Shown here: positions 26,998 to 36,392 of the stretch, in pieces
Position numbering within the stretch: the first letter of the stretch is position 1
Layout of the letters: each line of letters starts with the position of its first letter
Source of the DNA: MGML01 sp034416335
Lineage (GTDB): Bacteria > Chloroflexota > Dehalococcoidia > Dehalococcoidales > UBA2162
Length of the DNA stretch: 64,000 nt
Assembly: GCA_034416335.1 (NCBI GenBank)
Contig: DAOULV010000018.1
Location: 124,001-188,000, forward strand
Reading direction: 5' to 3'
Notes under the pieces: model-generated
Seen by the model: only the letters and a program-made list of their open reading frames with translations
Told to the model about the DNA's origin: nothing
The model's database searches: none
Translations under genes and position numbers: made by a program

Positions 26998-28068
26998 CTA
27001 AACGAGAACACATTGCAGTTTACCCCGCCTCATCTGCAGCATGCATTTATTACACGAAGTACACTTCGAACCGTCCAACGAAGCATTCCGAATATTCTTT
27101 ACAAGGTATGGGTCCATTATGAACGGACGGCACATCGATATTGCATCGGCTGTTCCGTCTTCTACAATTTTCTGCATATCGCCTGGTTTTCTGATACCTC
27201 CGACCAGCATTACCGGAACCGACAGAGCATTTTTAACCTGTCGGCATTCGTCCAGATAATAGGGGCGGGTAGCTTCCGCCCTGATGTGATGAAATAAATC
27301 TTCCTCGATTCCTTCACTAACTTCTATAGAATCGACCCCTGTTTTTTCTAATATTTTTGCCTGCGCTACTCCCGATTCTATAGATTTTCCTTCAGGGTGA
27401 TAGTCTTTTATTCCAAGCTTAACTAAAATCGGAAAATCATTTCCGACTACTTCTCTTATTACCTCGCAGGTTCGTTTGACCAGGTTGGCACGTTTTTCTG
27501 TATTCCCTCCCCATTCATCATCTCTTTTGTTGGTTACCGGAGAAAGAAAGGCACTTAATATCCAGCTATGAGCTGCATGTAATTGTATTGCATCGAATCC
27601 TGACTCAATTATTCGAAAAGAAGCCTGTTTATATGAGTCTATGAGTTGATATATTTCATCACCGGATAATTCTCTAACCTGAATTCCTGATTGTGGATTA
27701 GTGACAGCTGAAGGACCAACCGGTGCAAGCCCCGTTACCTGGGGACTGCATAGCCAGCCGCCGTGAAGAATTTGAGCTGCGATTTTCCCGCCGTTATCAT
27801 GTACTCTTTTAACAAGTTTAGTCAGTGAGGGTATAGCTTCATCGGTATGAACACTTAGCTGTCCGGGTGAAGCTTTCCCTTCCTGAGTCGGGTACAGTCC
27901 GTGTGAGATTATCAATCCAATCTCACCCTTACCCAAATCCTCATAGAGTTTTAATTCGGCATCCGATACCAATCCATTTTCAGCCATGCTGTCCATCGTT
28001 GCCGAGCGAATAAATCGATTGTTAATCTCCAGCCTGTTTATTTTCAGTGTATCAAAAAGACCTGTCAT
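26998..28068 (-). CDS. OYE-like NADH:flavin oxidoreductase, short form
   Basis: 356 residues from the ATG at 28068, with GGAG nine bases upstream; the open frame extends farther but crosses the CaiB remnant. An FMN TIM barrel is seen (LFDTLKINRLEINNRFIRSA, HAAHSWILSAFLSPVTNKRDDEWGG), and the C-terminus ends in KCTSCNKCMLQM...CVL, the FeS-ligand segment of the 2,4-dienoyl-CoA reductase group. The FAD/NAD domain of the longer homologue at 13988 is missing, so electrons must come from another protein. Expected role: reduction of an enone or enoyl-CoA double bond. Confidence 0.88.
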   Translation of the reverse strand: MTGLFDTLKINRLEINNRFIRSATMDSMAENGLVSDAELKLYEDLGKGEIGLIISHGLYPTQEGKASPGQLSVHTDEAIPSLTKLVKRVHDNGGKIAAQILHGGWLCSPQVTGLAPVGPSAVTNPQSGIQVRELSGDEIYQLIDSYKQASFRIIESGFDAIQLHAAHSWILSAFLSPVTNKRDDEWGGNTEKRANLVKRTCEVIREVVGNDFPILVKLGIKDYHPEGKSIESGVAQAKILEKTGVDSIEVSEGIEEDLFHHIRAEATRPYYLDECRQVKNALSVPVMLVGGIRKPGDMQKIVEDGTADAISMCRPFIMDPYLVKNIRNASLDGSKCTSCNKCMLQMRRGKLQCVLV

Positions 28069-28072
28069 TTTT

Positions 28073-28234
28073 TTACTCCAGAGCACCACTTTGCAGCAGG
28101 TTGATGAATTCATCGTCGGATATACCAAGTATCTCGCGGCATACATACTCGGTGTGTTCGCCGAAGCAGGGAGCTGCCGTTCGAACATCTACCGGGCTGT
28201 GGGAACAGGGCAGGTAGTTTCTGTGGAATGAGTT
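28073..28234 (-). pseudogene. C-terminal remnant of a CaiB/BaiF CoA-transferase
   Basis: On the minus strand, the frame ending at 28073-28075 reads HRNYLPCSHSPVDV, then CFGEHTEYVCREILGI and SDDEFINLLQSGALE before a stop. This is the typical C-terminal end of CaiB-type transferases (GEHTEEVL...). A stop (TAA, complement 28235-28237) lies directly upstream and no start or remaining domain exists, so about 53 residues survive. It abuts the OYE-like gene, whose apparent upstream open frame is a shadow of this remnant. Confidence 0.7.
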
Positions 28235-28449
28235 TTATCAAATATTGGTAAAATTTATAATATAGTAATCTCATTGTCAAATAAGTTAATTCGAATAACC
28301 AATCTTGCAATCAGTTAACCGTTAAAGTATGATGTCGTAAACGATAGACGTATACGATATTGTATCATAAAATTAGCAAAGCCGAACTGATTTTATGAGT
28401 TAGAAACTGCTCAGGTATCCGATAACTAAATATTCGCAGGGAGTCGAAA

Positions 28450-29748
28450 TTGCTGGAAGACTTTATATCCGGAATTGATGAAAAAAAGTGGAAAGACCAT
28501 CCCCGAATTAAATCAGTTGGAGATAAGGCTTCACCGGAAGCCGGCAGAGTGACACCGGAAATGCTGGAAAGAAGAAAATTCCGGATGAACAAGCCCTTCA
28601 TACCCTCCAGTATTTATTTCAACAACGAAGCTACGACCGATACGATACGGCACTATGTCGACGGAATCGGTGATACCAACCCGCTTTTCAGGGATGCGGT
28701 ATATGCCGGAAAAACGAAGTACGGTCGGATAATAGCCCCCGGTACTTTTCTATTCACCCACCAGTGGTCGGCTACCGGCAGCGGCCTGACAGGTATTCAT
28801 GGCTGGTATTCCGGCGGCGACTGGGAATGGTACGGTCCAGTATATGAAGGTACGAAGCTGTCCTCGGTGGCCATTATCCGGGATATGGAAATCAAGGAAG
28901 GCCGGATGGCAGGCAGAGGTAACATCTACATAGATTATGGAGATATCGTCTATCTGAATACCGAAACCCGGGAAATCCTGGGTAAGGAACTATATCATAT
29001 CGTCTGGGCAGAGAGGAGCGCTGCCGGGAATGCTAAAAAAGAGCGCGGACGACCCGGACAGAAATATACGAAACAGGAATGGCTGGAGATACTGGAAGCC
29101 TACGACCGTGAAGAAATCAGGGGATCCGAACCGCGATACTGGGAGGACGTCAATATCGGTGATAAAGTCGGGTCTCTTATCAAGGGACCCCTGAGTGTGC
29201 GTGATGAGCTGGTCTGGTTAATGGGTGCCGGCTCGCCCTTCCTGAAAGCCCACAAAAATGAGTTCGATTACGAAGCCAGGCATCCCAGTTTTCTCGAATA
29301 TGTTGCAGAAACCGGTGAAGCCGATGCTCCGGAACTGGTACATTATCTCGACCAGTTCGCCAGAGCGATAGGAGTCGAAAGGGCGTACGATTACGGCAAC
29401 CAGCGGATGAGCTGGCTCTGCAACCTGTTCACCAACTGGATGGGCGATGACGGATTTCTATGGAAGATGAGTGGTGACGAAAGGGCCTTTAACATGATGG
29501 GGGATACTACAGTCCTGGAAGGCAGGGTAGTTAAAAAATACGTTGCAGAAAATAAATACTGCGTCGATATCGAAGCCTGGGCGAAGAACCAGCTTGGCGA
29601 GGTTACAATGCCTCCGAATACCTCAACAGTTATTTTACCTTATCGCGAAAACGGCCCTGTGATCTACCCGGAGCCTTCCTCTCAGCTGGTAGATGAAGTT
29701 AAAAGAGCAAAACCGCTGAATGAACTCAGGGCGGAAGGGCTGATTTAA
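28450..29748 (+). CDS. MaoC/FAS1-type double hot-dog dehydratase
   Basis: A 432-residue protein from a TTG start with GGGAG upstream. Residues about 60-190 form a FAS1-like dehydratase hot-dog domain (HYVDGIGDTNPLFRD, IIAPGTFLFTHQW), and residues about 225-405 a second hot-dog domain (YWEDVNIGDKVGSLIKGPLSVRDEL). It is the first gene of a plus-strand run to 37948 and is 13 bases from the DapA-like gene. The family hydrates or dehydrates acyl-thioester substrates; the substrate is unknown. The first catalytic Asp/His pair is only partly recognisable. Confidence 0.8.
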   Translation: MLEDFISGIDEKKWKDHPRIKSVGDKASPEAGRVTPEMLERRKFRMNKPFIPSSIYFNNEATTDTIRHYVDGIGDTNPLFRDAVYAGKTKYGRIIAPGTFLFTHQWSATGSGLTGIHGWYSGGDWEWYGPVYEGTKLSSVAIIRDMEIKEGRMAGRGNIYIDYGDIVYLNTETREILGKELYHIVWAERSAAGNAKKERGRPGQKYTKQEWLEILEAYDREEIRGSEPRYWEDVNIGDKVGSLIKGPLSVRDELVWLMGAGSPFLKAHKNEFDYEARHPSFLEYVAETGEADAPELVHYLDQFARAIGVERAYDYGNQRMSWLCNLFTNWMGDDGFLWKMSGDERAFNMMGDTTVLEGRVVKKYVAENKYCVDIEAWAKNQLGEVTMPPNTSTVILPYRENGPVIYPEPSSQLVDEVKRAKPLNELRAEGLI

Positions 29749-29761
29749 AAAGGAGAAGGAT

Positions 29762-30823
29762 ATGGATTTCTCAAAAGCCGAGGCCAAGAAATGGGCAAAG
29801 GAGAACCTTAAAGGGCTGGAAGCGGTGCTTTTCCCGTCTTTTTCGCCTGACCTGCAGGAGCTGAACGAAGAGGGCATCAGGTATGATGTTCAGCATCTCG
29901 CGGATAACGGATTCACATCAGCGCTCTGCGCCTCGGAAGTCTGCGGAATGACTTTCGAAGAACGGATAAGATTTATTGCGATAGCGTGTGACGAAGCAAA
30001 AGGGAAGATACATATCTCGATAACTGCATTACATGACACGGTCGAGCAGGACATCGAGATGCTTAAATTGTATGAAAAAGCCGGAGGAGCAGTTGTAATG
30101 CTCGGGCACCCGCTCCAGTACCACCCCAGGTCGGAAGAAGAAATCTACCGTATGTACAAATACGTCTGCGATTCTACTGACCTGGCCGTCGTCTTTTATC
30201 CGGCACGACTGAAAACAAAAAATCTTCACAACAGTTACTGGCCGATGCAGCTTCTACCCCGAATTGCCGAGATACCGAATGTCGTGGCTTTGAAAATCGG
30301 AGGAGGGAGCTCATTAACATTCACTGCCCAGTGTTTCCACCTTGTCGGAGACGTATTGCTTGTCAATGATCCTATCCCGGACAGATGGTTTCTGACTGTC
30401 CCGAAATGCGGACAGCAATGGTCGGGCGCCTCGCCGTACTATATGTTCCAGACTCCCGAAAATCCCCGAATGGTCAGGATGTTCGACCTTCTGGTGGAAG
30501 GCGAAATCGATAAAGCACTGGATATTTACTGGGAAATGGATCCGATTAACGAAGCTTCGATGGGTATGTCGTCGGTCTCGTACTTCGATACCGGAATAAT
30601 CTATGCCACCATGGACAAGTATTACCACTGGTGCAACGGCGGCAACGGCGGAATGCTGAGACAACCGGTTCCCAGATTATATGATTATCAAAAACAGCGG
30701 ATACGAGCATCCCTGATGACCGGTGGAATGACCCCGCGGGAAGCACCCGAAGAGGAATTCTACGTGGGGAGGGTTAATTACGCCAAAGGCGCCAGGCTCA
30801 AGGATTACAGTCAATATATATAG
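29762..30823 (+). CDS. dihydrodipicolinate synthase/N-acetylneuraminate lyase (DapA) family aldolase
   Basis: A 353-residue class I aldolase-type TIM barrel. VALKIGG carries the Schiff-base Lys, and LAVVFYPARL matches the region with the catalytic Tyr of DapA-type enzymes. It is longer than biosynthetic DapA (about 290) by a C-terminal extension (YVGRVNYAKGARLKDYSQYI), as in hydratase-aldolases that act on aromatic breakdown products. AGGAGAAGG precedes the ATG. It lies between the hot-dog dehydratase and the glycyl-radical-type gene. Expected reaction: pyruvate-dependent C-C cleavage or condensation. Confidence 0.85.
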   Translation: MDFSKAEAKKWAKENLKGLEAVLFPSFSPDLQELNEEGIRYDVQHLADNGFTSALCASEVCGMTFEERIRFIAIACDEAKGKIHISITALHDTVEQDIEMLKLYEKAGGAVVMLGHPLQYHPRSEEEIYRMYKYVCDSTDLAVVFYPARLKTKNLHNSYWPMQLLPRIAEIPNVVALKIGGGSSLTFTAQCFHLVGDVLLVNDPIPDRWFLTVPKCGQQWSGASPYYMFQTPENPRMVRMFDLLVEGEIDKALDIYWEMDPINEASMGMSSVSYFDTGIIYATMDKYYHWCNGGNGGMLRQPVPRLYDYQKQRIRASLMTGGMTPREAPEEEFYVGRVNYAKGARLKDYSQYI

Positions 30824-30908
30824 ATGATAGAAATAGTATAAAATTATATCAGGGACACTAGTCCCTATAGAGAATAAAAGACGGGAAGAAACTCCGGAGG
30901 GGGTGGAA

Positions 30909-33410
30909 ATGACAATCGAACGGGGTAACAAAAAGATTGAAGATGTAGGGTCATGGCAGGAGATTCTTAAACCCGTCCGTTCCGAAAGGGTTGAGAAAGC
31001 CAGGGAAAGGGTACGCAAGGAAGCCGAAATCTGTCTGGAGCGTGTACGAGCCGAACTCAAGGCTTATGACCAGTATAAAGACGAGCCTTCCATTATCCAG
31101 CGAGCCCGATTTCTTGAGACTTTCCTGAGGGACAAAAGCATGTTAATCCTGGAGGACGAGCTTATTGTGGGCACCGTGGGGAGTAAGCCTCGCTCCGCTT
31201 TTGTCACGACGGCGAATGTCGCTTCTATTGCCGAAGAGATGGACGATCCGGTAAAGGACTTTTCAACAAGACCGTATGATAAGATTTTACTCCATCCTGA
31301 GGAGAGAAAAGAGCTGAGAGAAGAAATTATTCCAGCCGTTAAGGACGGAGATCTCTCTCTATTCGAATACAATCTGAAGCATGTCGACCAGGATATTCTC
31401 GAACATACCGCTCCGGGAGTCTCAACCTGTTCGCACATTCCGATAATCGGTGACGTGTCGATGACAAGAGAGGCTGGCCATATGTTCCTTAACTTCGAGA
31501 AGGTCCTCTATAAGGGAATCAAGGGAGTCAGGGAAGAGGTCAGGGAGAAGATGGCGGAACTCGATCAGCCGTATCGCCGTTTTGACCGGAAGCAGAGACA
31601 GGAATTTTACGAATCTGTACTTATCACCCTTGATGCCGCTACGGAATACTTTCAGAAATATGCCGGACTGGCGCGTGAGATGGCTGCCAGAGAAGTTAAA
31701 CCAGGACGCAAGAAGGAACTGGAGCGCATTGCTGAGATATGTGAACGGGTGCCGGAACATCCCGCCCAGGACTGGTGGGAAGCACTACAATCTATCTGGT
31801 TCCTGTTCTCCCTGAGCTGGATGGAACATGCCACTTTTGCAGTACATTTTCTCGGCCGCATCGACCAGATTTTGTATCCCTTCTACAAGAAAACGGTGGA
31901 AGATGAGAAGAAAATGACTCGTGAAGAAGCTCTGGAGCTGCTGGAATGCTTCCTGGTGAAATTCAATGAACCGGCCTGGGCACTCAATTACGAATGGTCT
32001 CAGTGGGCAACCGGACAGGGACTTTCCCAGACTATGGTGATTGGCGGACAGACCAGAGAAGGTAAAGATGCCTGCAATGAGGTTACCCTGCTAGTTCTGG
32101 AAGCTATGGAGCAATTGCGTTTGAATCAGCCAGAATTCGCCATGAGGATATGGGAAGGAACACCCGATAAATACCTCAAAAAGGCAGCCGAGCTTATCCG
32201 GCTCGGACTTGGCTATCCGAAATTCATCGGGGACCGGAAAGGAATTCAGATGGCAGCTAAAGCCTATCCGGACCTGACCATTGAAGACTGGCGCCAGTTC
32301 GCCGTTGCCGGGTGTTCGGAGATAGGCCTGCCTTATATCACCATGGATAATGCCTATGAAGCAATTGCACTGGCTTCAAAGTGGATAGAACTGGTTTTGA
32401 GTAACGGTAAGTGTGCGGTATGCGGCAAGCAGATTGGACTGGAAACCGGTAACCCCAGAGAATTCGACACTATGGACCAGGTGAAAGACGCCTACCGTAA
32501 ACAGGTATTCTACTGGGGCGAGTATATGGCAAAAGCCGAGAAGGTTTTCAAGGAAACCCAGAGTGAATGGTATCCGGCTCCTTTTTGTTCGGCCTTTTCC
32601 GAAGGACCGCTCGATAGAGGACGGGACATTACCCGGGGCGGTGCCTGGTACACCCTGTACGGTTTCCTGCTGGCCAGCATCGCCGACGCCGCGGATTCTT
32701 TGGGAGTGATAGATAAACTTATCTACCGTGATCAAAAGATTTCCTGGGACCAGTTGATCGAAGCGGTGAACGCCAACTGGGAAGGTCATGAAAACATAAG
32801 GCAGCTCTGCGTTAACGGTGTCCCCAAATACGGAAATGATGACGATTACGCCGACGGTTGGGCTATCTGGATAGCCGATGTCTGGGCTGACCTTATAGAC
32901 TGGCTTAATACCAGAAAAGACCTTATACCGAAATGGGGAGGCAGATATCTGGCGGGAGGCCTGGTAGCAATATCCAGTACCCAGTTTGGAGAATCGATTG
33001 GCGCAACACCAAACGGACGTAAATATCCTCTGCCGGTGGCTGATACGTGCTCTCCGGTCCAGGGCGTTGACCGGAACGGACCCAGCGCCGTGGTTAAATC
33101 CTTCAGCAAATTGCCTACTCATCGATGGGCGCTCAGCGGTCTGATAAACATCCGGTTAAACCCGAATCTGTTTTCAACCGATGATGACCTGGAGAGGTTT
33201 GCAGCTTTCATCAGAACCTGTGAAGAGTTAGGCCTATACCATGTTCAATTCAATATAATTTCTGCGGAACTACTGCGTAATGCTATGAAAGAGCCGGAAA
33301 AACACCGGGATCTGCTGGTCCGGGTAGCCAGCTATGTAGCTTATTTTGTTGAGTTGAGTCCCAACCAGCAGATGGACATCATCAACAGAACCGAGCAGCA
33401 GGGCTGGTAA
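30909..33410 (+). CDS. glycyl-radical-enzyme homologue with Ser at the radical position
   Basis: An 833-residue PFL-like protein from the ATG after GGAGGG (an in-frame GTG at 30903 overlaps that site). The PFL domain ends in a thiyl-loop AGCSEIGLP (Cys469 with Glu two residues on), as in dehydratase/decarboxylase-type glycyl radical enzymes. The C-terminal glycyl-radical domain is present (RDLLVRV, YFVELSPNQQ, RTEQQGW), but the motif normally RVxGYxA reads RVASYVA, so residue 808 is Ser (codon AGC at 33330-33332). Its activase follows immediately. Either this is a point mutation (GGC to AGC), an assembly error, or an enzyme with another mechanism. Substrate unknown. Confidence 0.9.
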   Translation: MTIERGNKKIEDVGSWQEILKPVRSERVEKARERVRKEAEICLERVRAELKAYDQYKDEPSIIQRARFLETFLRDKSMLILEDELIVGTVGSKPRSAFVTTANVASIAEEMDDPVKDFSTRPYDKILLHPEERKELREEIIPAVKDGDLSLFEYNLKHVDQDILEHTAPGVSTCSHIPIIGDVSMTREAGHMFLNFEKVLYKGIKGVREEVREKMAELDQPYRRFDRKQRQEFYESVLITLDAATEYFQKYAGLAREMAAREVKPGRKKELERIAEICERVPEHPAQDWWEALQSIWFLFSLSWMEHATFAVHFLGRIDQILYPFYKKTVEDEKKMTREEALELLECFLVKFNEPAWALNYEWSQWATGQGLSQTMVIGGQTREGKDACNEVTLLVLEAMEQLRLNQPEFAMRIWEGTPDKYLKKAAELIRLGLGYPKFIGDRKGIQMAAKAYPDLTIEDWRQFAVAGCSEIGLPYITMDNAYEAIALASKWIELVLSNGKCAVCGKQIGLETGNPREFDTMDQVKDAYRKQVFYWGEYMAKAEKVFKETQSEWYPAPFCSAFSEGPLDRGRDITRGGAWYTLYGFLLASIADAADSLGVIDKLIYRDQKISWDQLIEAVNANWEGHENIRQLCVNGVPKYGNDDDYADGWAIWIADVWADLIDWLNTRKDLIPKWGGRYLAGGLVAISSTQFGESIGATPNGRKYPLPVADTCSPVQGVDRNGPSAVVKSFSKLPTHRWALSGLINIRLNPNLFSTDDDLERFAAFIRTCEELGLYHVQFNIISAELLRNAMKEPEKHRDLLVRVASYVAYFVELSPNQQMDIINRTEQQGW

Positions 33411-33444
33411 TATTTTTCGGCGTATACCGGGGAGAATAATTGTA

Positions 33445-34374
33445 TTGACGAATAGAGCGGCTGCAGTTGTGAAGAGGACGCTGGTTCTGAACATTACCCG
33501 GATGACCGTCCATAATGGCCCCGGAATACGCACTCTGATACTTTTAAAAGGCTGCCCGATGCGCTGCGTCTGGTGCTCCACTCCGGAATCACAGAAAAAA
33601 ACTCCGGAAATCGCATTTTACGCGGACAGGTGCATCCGCTGTGACGATTGTATCTCCGCCTGCCCATTAGACGCTATAACCGCCGGCGATGAAGCCGTAA
33701 CCATAAACAGGGAGCTATGTGACAACTGCGGTCGCTGCGTTAACGTCTGCTACACGGAAGCCCTGAGACTCCTGGGGCGGGAATATACCGTCGAGGAACT
33801 GGTAAATGAGGTAAAGAGGGACGAAGTCGCCTACAAACATTCCGGCGGAGGGGTAACCGTTTCAGGAGGAGAGCCTTTACTGGAGCCGGAGTTCGCTCTT
33901 GAGTTACTCCGGACTTTTAAACGGAATGGAATCAATGTCGGAGTTGATACCTGCGGGTATGTCCCGAGAGAAAATATCGAGTCTGTGCTTCCGTATGTCG
34001 ATTTCTTTCTCTGGGATATCAAGCAGATGGATGATAAAAAGCACCGGGAAATGACCGGCGTCTCCAACAAGCTTATCCTGGATAACCTGTGTTTTGTGTC
34101 AGAGAAAAATATACCGGTCTACCTTAGAATTCCGATAATTCCCGGCTACAACGATTCCGAGGAGAATCTCAGGGCTGTCTGTGATTTCGCTAAAGACCTG
34201 CACTCGCTGGTAGAGATACACCTCCTGCCACTGCACCATCTTGGTGAAGCCAGGTATGCCGCCCTGGGCCGTGAGTACCCGATAGGCGGGATTCCTCTCA
34301 TTGAGGATAAAGTACTTGCGGAAATGATGAATCTGGTGGCATCATACGGATTAACATGTAAAATAGTTAATTGA
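33445..34374 (+). CDS. glycyl-radical-enzyme activating enzyme (radical SAM)
   Basis: A 309-residue activase. GCPMRCVWCSTPE is the CxxxCxxC cluster of radical SAM proteins, followed by two inserted ferredoxin clusters (CIRCDDCISACP, CDNCGRCVNVCY), which define the larger activases of choline/4-hydroxyphenylacetate/arylsuccinate-type systems. GGGVTVSGGEPLLE binds SAM, and DFFLWDIKQMD is also typical. The start is TTG with GGGGAG upstream. It lies 34 bases after the radical-enzyme gene, the usual pairing, which makes the Ser change in the partner all the more odd. Confidence 0.93.
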   Translation: MTNRAAAVVKRTLVLNITRMTVHNGPGIRTLILLKGCPMRCVWCSTPESQKKTPEIAFYADRCIRCDDCISACPLDAITAGDEAVTINRELCDNCGRCVNVCYTEALRLLGREYTVEELVNEVKRDEVAYKHSGGGVTVSGGEPLLEPEFALELLRTFKRNGINVGVDTCGYVPRENIESVLPYVDFFLWDIKQMDDKKHREMTGVSNKLILDNLCFVSEKNIPVYLRIPIIPGYNDSEENLRAVCDFAKDLHSLVEIHLLPLHHLGEARYAALGREYPIGGIPLIEDKVLAEMMNLVASYGLTCKIVN

Positions 34375-34388
34375 GAGGAGAGGTGTAG

Positions 34389-35258
34389 ATGCAGAGTCTG
34401 GATATCGACGGATTACTTTCCGGTTCCATAGATATGCACCTCCACATCGGCCCGGACGAAATGCCGGCGCGGGTGGATGCCATCGAAGCTGCCGAACAGG
34501 CTGCCGATGCCGGGATGAAAGCTATTGTCCTGAAAAACCACAGTTACCCCACTACTCCGGTAGCTGTCACCGCCGGTGACCTGATACCGGAAGTAAAAGT
34601 ATTCGGCAGCATCTGCCTCGACTACGAAATCGGCGGTCTTAATATCGACGCGTTGGAAAGGCACGCCAGTCTCGGAGCGAAAGTTGTCTGGATGCCGACT
34701 TTTTCATCCGCTAATTCGAGAGCGAAAATGAGAGAACTGGGGCTTAACCTTGAAGGTGAGGGCTTCTCCATTTTAAATGGTGAGGGAAAGCTGGTGCCGG
34801 AAATAGGTCCGATACTTGAGATAGTCAAGGAATATGAAATGGTCCTGGCCAGCGGCCATATGTCTCCGGAAGAGATATTCGCCCTGGTGGAAGAAGCGAA
34901 GGGGAGAGACATAAACAGGATAGTAATTACCCATCCTTCAGACGGTGAATTTATGGAGAAAACCCTGTCCGTGGAAGAACTCCGGCGTTTAGCCCGGATG
35001 GGAGCATTTATCGAGCAGACCATCGTGACTCTTCTGCCGACCGAATTCTGTCATAATCCGAAGGAGAGGGTTGAAACGATAAAAGCAATCGGCGCCGGGC
35101 ATTGCATTATGAGCACAGACCTCGGCCAGTACTGGAATTTGCCGCCTGCCGAAGGTATGAGATTTTTCATGGCTATCCTGCTGCGTAACGGTCTATCTGA
35201 AAAAGATATCGAAGTGATGGCAAAAGGAAATCCTTCAGCGCTGTTGGACCTTAATTAG
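34389..35258 (+). CDS. DUF6282-type amidohydrolase-like protein
   Basis: A 289-residue TIM-barrel metal-dependent hydrolase-like protein. SIDMHLHIGPD gives the HxH pair, then VLKNHSYP, LASGHMSPEEI, VITHPSDG and IMSTDLGQYWN supply the usual His and Asp ligands. It matches the family named DUF6282, of unknown reaction. GAGAGGAGAGG precedes the ATG and the gene is 14 bases from the activase. As part of the radical-enzyme operon it may hydrolyse the product or an intermediate, but this is inference from position. Confidence 0.8.
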   Translation: MQSLDIDGLLSGSIDMHLHIGPDEMPARVDAIEAAEQAADAGMKAIVLKNHSYPTTPVAVTAGDLIPEVKVFGSICLDYEIGGLNIDALERHASLGAKVVWMPTFSSANSRAKMRELGLNLEGEGFSILNGEGKLVPEIGPILEIVKEYEMVLASGHMSPEEIFALVEEAKGRDINRIVITHPSDGEFMEKTLSVEELRRLARMGAFIEQTIVTLLPTEFCHNPKERVETIKAIGAGHCIMSTDLGQYWNLPPAEGMRFFMAILLRNGLSEKDIEVMAKGNPSALLDLN

Positions 35259-35324
35259 AGAACTGCTTGATAAGGGCAGGTGTTAATGTAGAAAATAATA
35301 CAGAATGATTGAGAGAGAGCTTGT

Positions 35325-36326
35325 ATGAATAACGAAAATTCCCTTGAACCGATAAGTCGAAACATCGCTATCGAACTGGTACGGGTCACGGAAGTGGCAT
35401 CTCTAGCCGCGGCCCGTTTTTTAGGTATGGGGGATAAAACTTCTATAGACAGGGCGGCAGTAAATGCCATGCGATTCTCGTTGAGCCATATTCAGATGGA
35501 CGGGGTTGTCGTCATCGGAGAAGGTGAAAAGGATAAAGCTCCGATGTTATATGTCGGAGAATCTATCGGTGACGGCGGCGGCATACAGGTGGATGTTGCG
35601 GTAGACCCGATTGACGGCACCAATCTGGTAGCAAGAGGCCTGCCCGGAGCCGTATCCGTTGTCGCGCTTGCTCCCAGAGGGACAATCGAATGCCCCAGGC
35701 CTTTTGTTTATATGAATAAAATCGCCACAGGACTCGAAGGGAAAGGTGTTGTTCATATCAATGCTCCGGTAAGTGAAAACCTGAAAAACCTTGCTCGCGT
35801 AAAAAAGAGGAAGGTTTCAGAAATTACGGCTGTTGTCCTCGACCGGCCTCGTCATCAGGAGTTGATAGAAGACATTCGCCGGTCGGGAGCGAGGGTAAAA
35901 CTGATTTCCGATGGTGACGTTGAAGCGAGTATACACGCCGCGTTACCTGACAGCGGAGTTGATATACTGATGGGTATCGGTGGTACTCCCGAGGCAGTAC
36001 TGTCGGCTGCTGCCATACACTGTATCGGGGGAGTTATTCAGGGTACCATCTGGCCCAGAGACAATGAAGAAAGAAAAATAGCTGAAAAAAATAAAGTTGA
36101 TCTTGCCAGAGTCTATACTGCGGACGACCTGGTTAAAAGTAAAGACGTGTTTTTCGCCGTTTCGGGAGTCAGCACCGGAGAGTTGTTACGCGGTGTGCGT
36201 TACACCAGCACCGGAGCACAAACTCAATCCCTGGCAATGCGCGGGTACTCAGGGACTCTTCGCTGGATTGATTCCTGGCATAACTTCAGTCGATTTGATA
36301 AGTTGACTATGCACAATACGGATTGA
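35325..36326 (+). CDS. glpX: class II fructose-1,6-bisphosphatase
   Basis: A 333-residue GlpX-type phosphatase: SLAAARFLGMGDKTSIDRAAV near the start, VVIGEGEKDKAPML, the metal-binding VDPIDGTNLVARG, LDRPRHQELI and LMGIGGTPEAVLSAAAIHCIGG are all typical of the family. It hydrolyses fructose-1,6-bisphosphate in gluconeogenesis. It sits between the DUF6282 gene and a CoA-transferase in the same direction, an unusual context for a central-metabolism enzyme. GAGAGAG is a weak ribosome site. Activity on another bisphosphate sugar is possible but not shown by the sequence. Confidence 0.93.
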   Translation: MNNENSLEPISRNIAIELVRVTEVASLAAARFLGMGDKTSIDRAAVNAMRFSLSHIQMDGVVVIGEGEKDKAPMLYVGESIGDGGGIQVDVAVDPIDGTNLVARGLPGAVSVVALAPRGTIECPRPFVYMNKIATGLEGKGVVHINAPVSENLKNLARVKKRKVSEITAVVLDRPRHQELIEDIRRSGARVKLISDGDVEASIHAALPDSGVDILMGIGGTPEAVLSAAAIHCIGGVIQGTIWPRDNEERKIAEKNKVDLARVYTADDLVKSKDVFFAVSGVSTGELLRGVRYTSTGAQTQSLAMRGYSGTLRWIDSWHNFSRFDKLTMHNTD

Positions 36327-36392
36327 ATCACTGAAAATACGAAATCGGATTTTCCTTCGACAATTAATAGTGCAGCGACAGGGAGGAAAAAG

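Noticed and set aside
28235..28449. Rest of the CaiB gene upstream of the remnant
   Set aside because: All minus-strand frames here are AT-rich with stops and show no CaiB motifs.
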